64,000 nucleotides of DNA from positions 1-64,000 of the forward strand of contig JAFAMD010000006.1 of NCBI GenBank assembly GCA_019233755.1. The letters run 5' to 3'. The notes under the pieces are model-generated. The model saw only the letters and a list, made by a program, of their open reading frames with translations, did not search any database and was not told where the DNA came from. Positions 62,075 to 64,000 of this stretch are shown here, one piece after another (the first letter of the stretch is position 1; the number at the start of each line of letters is the position of its first letter). The DNA is from Acidobacteriaceae bacterium. Lineage in GTDB: Bacteria; Acidobacteriota; Terriglobia; Bryobacterales; Bryobacteraceae. A program made the position numbers and the translations under genes.

Positions 62075-62524
62075 TTGAAACGACTTACTTTCATCGCTTC
62101 GTGCGTTGTATCTTTCGTCCTCGGCACCCTGCTCCCATTCAGGAGCACCCACGCCCAGACGAATACGCATACTCCGACTTACTACCAGATTTCGTTCATG
62201 AAAACTCGCCCGGGTCAGGACCCTGTCAAAATGGAGCGCGATCTTTGGAAACCCATACAGACGGATCGGATGGAAAGCGGCGAGATCAACTCCTGGACCG
62301 TCATGCGGCCGATCTTTAGCGGCCCTCATGACTACGACTACGTAACGGTTGAAAGTTTCAGCGATATGACCAAGTTCATAAAAACTGACTACGACCGACT
62401 TTTTGAGAAACACTGGGGCAAAGAGAAGGTCCAGAGTGCGATGACGCAAACTGAAGCCGCCCGCGACATGATTGGCAACGAAATGTGGGTCAGCGTTGAA
62501 GGGGTTACGAAGCAAAGTAAGTAA
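62075..62524 (+). CDS. Secreted small hypothetical protein, NIPSNAP-like fold possible
   Basis: 149 residues. Signal peptide (about 1-27, ending THAQ), with AAAGGAGGA upstream. The mature part has an alternating strand-helix pattern: YYQISFMKTRPGQDPVKMERDLWKPIQTDRM, then the strand YDYVTVESFSDMTKFIK. This fits a dimeric alpha-beta barrel (NIPSNAP/ABM-like), by eye only. The family is not firmly recognised. Confidence 0.65.
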   Translation: MKRLTFIASCVVSFVLGTLLPFRSTHAQTNTHTPTYYQISFMKTRPGQDPVKMERDLWKPIQTDRMESGEINSWTVMRPIFSGPHDYDYVTVESFSDMTKFIKTDYDRLFEKHWGKEKVQSAMTQTEAARDMIGNEMWVSVEGVTKQSK

Positions 62525-62571
62525 GCGGACTTGCCCCCGCCGCGATTGCGCCGCCGGCCGCGCATTTCGGG

Positions 62572-63519
62572 TTAAAGGCGCTGCTGAAGGTGCTGAACGA
62601 CGCGGTTCATCGCTGCCCGCCCCTCCGCGACAACTCCGCCCCATTGGAAGAAGCCGTGGAGCATACCGGGATAGTCCTCTCGCTCGACGCTCACTCCTGC
62701 CTGTTCCAGCCGATTGGCATAGGCTCTGCCTTCGTCCGCGAGAATGTCGAATTCCGCTGTAAGGATCAATGCCGGCGCCAGTCCGGTCAAATCCTGCGCC
62801 TGCAGCGGCGAAACACAAGGGCTGCGCCGGTCCACATCCCTGGGCAGATAGAGTTGCCAGGAATGCACACAATCCACCAATGTGAACGGCGGCATGAAGG
62901 CATTTTCAACAAGGGATGGTGAGGAGAGCGTCGCATCCAGCATGGGATAGATCAGCACCTGCGCCTTGAGTGAAAGCCGGTTGTCGCGAGCCATCAGCGC
63001 TATTACTGCCGCCAGGTTTCCTCCGGCACTGTCTCCAGCGACGGCAAGGCGCTCACGATCGCCGCCAATGGAATTTGCATTCGCCGCAAGCCAGTTCAGG
63101 ACGGCAAAGCAGTCCTGGGCAGCCGCGGGGTAGGGGTGTTCGGGAGCGCGCCGGTAGTTCACCGCCACTACCATCGCGGAAACGTGATTCGCCAGCATGC
63201 GGCAAAGCGGATCGTGCGTATCCAGATCTCCCGATACAAATCCACCGCCGTGAACGTAAAGAACAACCGGCAGGTCCCGCCCATTCACCTTCGGCCGGTA
63301 AATGCGGACCGGGATGTCGCCCGCAGGACCGGGCACAGTCCGATCCGTTGCAGACTCGACCGGCTCCGGCTGACCCGACCGCGAGACCGCGGCCCGGTAA
63401 GCCGTTCTTTTTTCCTCGACACTCGCCGGCGCCAGTCCACCGCGCAGGTCCATTTCAGGTAGCAGCCGCAGCAGGTCCGGATTTTGAATATCGGCCGCTG
63501 GATTGCGCACATCAGCCAT
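62572..63519 (-). CDS. Alpha/beta hydrolase of the HSL (hormone-sensitive lipase) family
   Basis: 315 residues. The oxyanion motif HGGGF (about 90-94) and the nucleophile elbow GDSAGGN (about 162-168) mark the bacterial HSL group (family IV esterases). The acid Asp is in TAEFDILADEG and the base His in GMLHGFFQ. It should hydrolyse short-chain esters. No signal peptide is present, so it is probably cytoplasmic. It stands alone and converges on the small secreted protein gene before it. Confidence 0.92.
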   Translation of the reverse strand: MADVRNPAADIQNPDLLRLLPEMDLRGGLAPASVEEKRTAYRAAVSRSGQPEPVESATDRTVPGPAGDIPVRIYRPKVNGRDLPVVLYVHGGGFVSGDLDTHDPLCRMLANHVSAMVVAVNYRRAPEHPYPAAAQDCFAVLNWLAANANSIGGDRERLAVAGDSAGGNLAAVIALMARDNRLSLKAQVLIYPMLDATLSSPSLVENAFMPPFTLVDCVHSWQLYLPRDVDRRSPCVSPLQAQDLTGLAPALILTAEFDILADEGRAYANRLEQAGVSVEREDYPGMLHGFFQWGGVVAEGRAAMNRVVQHLQQRL

Positions 63520-63568
63520 GCTCTACGAATAGCAGGCGAAGCGACGTTTAATAACCGCTACAGCCAAT

Positions 63569-64000
63569 CTACTTAGAGAACGTGGGTTCGGGCTCCCACG
63601 ATGGCACCGGTGCTGCCGCGATCTTCCGCTTCCGGCCCTTCGTGAAACGGTCGAGATAGATGTAGATAACTGGCGTGATGTAAAGCGTCAGAAGCTGCGA
63701 TACGATCAGTCCGCCGACCACCGCGATACCCAGCGGGCGCCGGGCCTCGCCGCCGGCTCCCGTACCGAAAGCAATCGGAAGCGTGCCGAGCAGCGCCGCC
63801 ATGGTGGTCATCATGATCGGGCGGAAGCGTTGCAGGCAGCCTTCAAAGATCGCCTCTTCCGGCGATTTGCCTTCGTTCCGCTCGGCCGCAAGAGCGAAGT
63901 CGATCATCATGATTGCGTTCTTCTTCACGATGCCGATCAGCAGGACGATGCCAACGAACGAATAGAGGTTCAGATCCTGGTTGAAGATCAGAAGCGTAAT
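63569..64000 (-). CDS. RND-family efflux transporter, inner-membrane subunit (C-terminal part only)
   Basis: The frame is open through the right edge; 143 residues of the C-terminus are present. [22 protein letters not shown] and [47 protein letters not shown] are signatures of AcrB/MdtBC-type pumps, and [16 protein letters not shown] is the last helix. The tail is basic and proline-rich. Such pumps expel drugs, detergents or bile salts through the cell envelope by proton flow. The rest of the gene is beyond the window. Confidence 0.93.
   Translation of the reverse strand: MTLLIFNQDLNLYSFVGIVLLIGIVKKNAIMMIDFALAAERNEGKSPEEAIFEGCLQRFRPIMMTTMAALLGTLPIAFGTGAGGEARRPLGIAVVGGLIVSQLLTLYITPVIYIYLDRFTKGRKRKIAAAPVPSWEPEPTFSK

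Noticed and set aside
61556-62872. A 438-residue open frame on the minus strand
   Set aside because: It crosses the WbuC-like cupin, the secreted small protein and part of the esterase gene in other frames, and its sequence is of low-complexity Arg/His-rich type.

Overview
The window looks like a chromosomal segment of a high-GC diderm bacterium, most probably an acidobacterium of the Solibacter/Bryobacter type. The reasons are a TonB-dependent receptor with an N-terminal carboxypeptidase-regulatory-like domain, a Ser/Thr kinase fused to a TolB-like propeller, a hut pathway using HutF, an mDAP-type MurE and many secreted hydrolases. This placement is an inference from gene types; no rRNA is present to test it.

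Layout. 1-10290 (minus strand): division and cell-wall (dcw) operon, transcribed mraZ-rsmH-ftsL-like-ftsI-murE-murF-mraY-murD-ftsW, with ftsW cut by the window edge. Four TGGNN boxes at a 10-bp pitch precede mraZ and are probably the MraZ operator. 10379-14142: small envelope and unknown genes (DUF2911, BON, a small membrane protein, dienelactone hydrolase, a Pro/Ala-rich membrane protein, a WXXGXW-repeat protein). 14314-18564: histidine degradation, hutU-hutI-hutF. 18561-24435: sugar block with a TonB-dependent receptor, a secreted GH27 alpha-galactosidase and a LacI-type regulator with a palindromic operator.

24584-29470 is the accessory part. A pair of roughly 400-bp inverted arms (25196-25578 and 28760-29239) brackets a NYN-domain ribonuclease-like gene, a small membrane protein and a TIR-domain protein with seven near-identical SEL1 repeats. 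Further short repeats and decayed copies lie inside and beside it. It reads as a rearranged island with possible defence genes.

29484-35391 (minus strand) appears to be one operon for periplasmic redox chemistry: a single-haem outer-membrane barrel candidate, a di-haem cytochrome c, an alditol-oxidase-like flavoprotein, a secreted GH13 alpha-glucosidase and a cytochrome P460. From 35697 on the content is mostly core: glmM, an Rrf2 regulator with cysK, tRNA-Glu(CTC), a CarD-type regulator, the lpd-lipB-E2 operon, a POTRA-only protein, a YjhG-type dehydratase, coaD and an aminotransferase. Then come a C26 peptidase, a divergent Anbu proteasome-like/transglutaminase pair, a Ser/Thr kinase, an M1 peptidase, dciA-gatC-gatA, a DUF72 protein, def, small unknowns, an HSL-family esterase and the C-terminus of an RND efflux pump.

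Function assignments rest on motifs read by eye; no database search was run.
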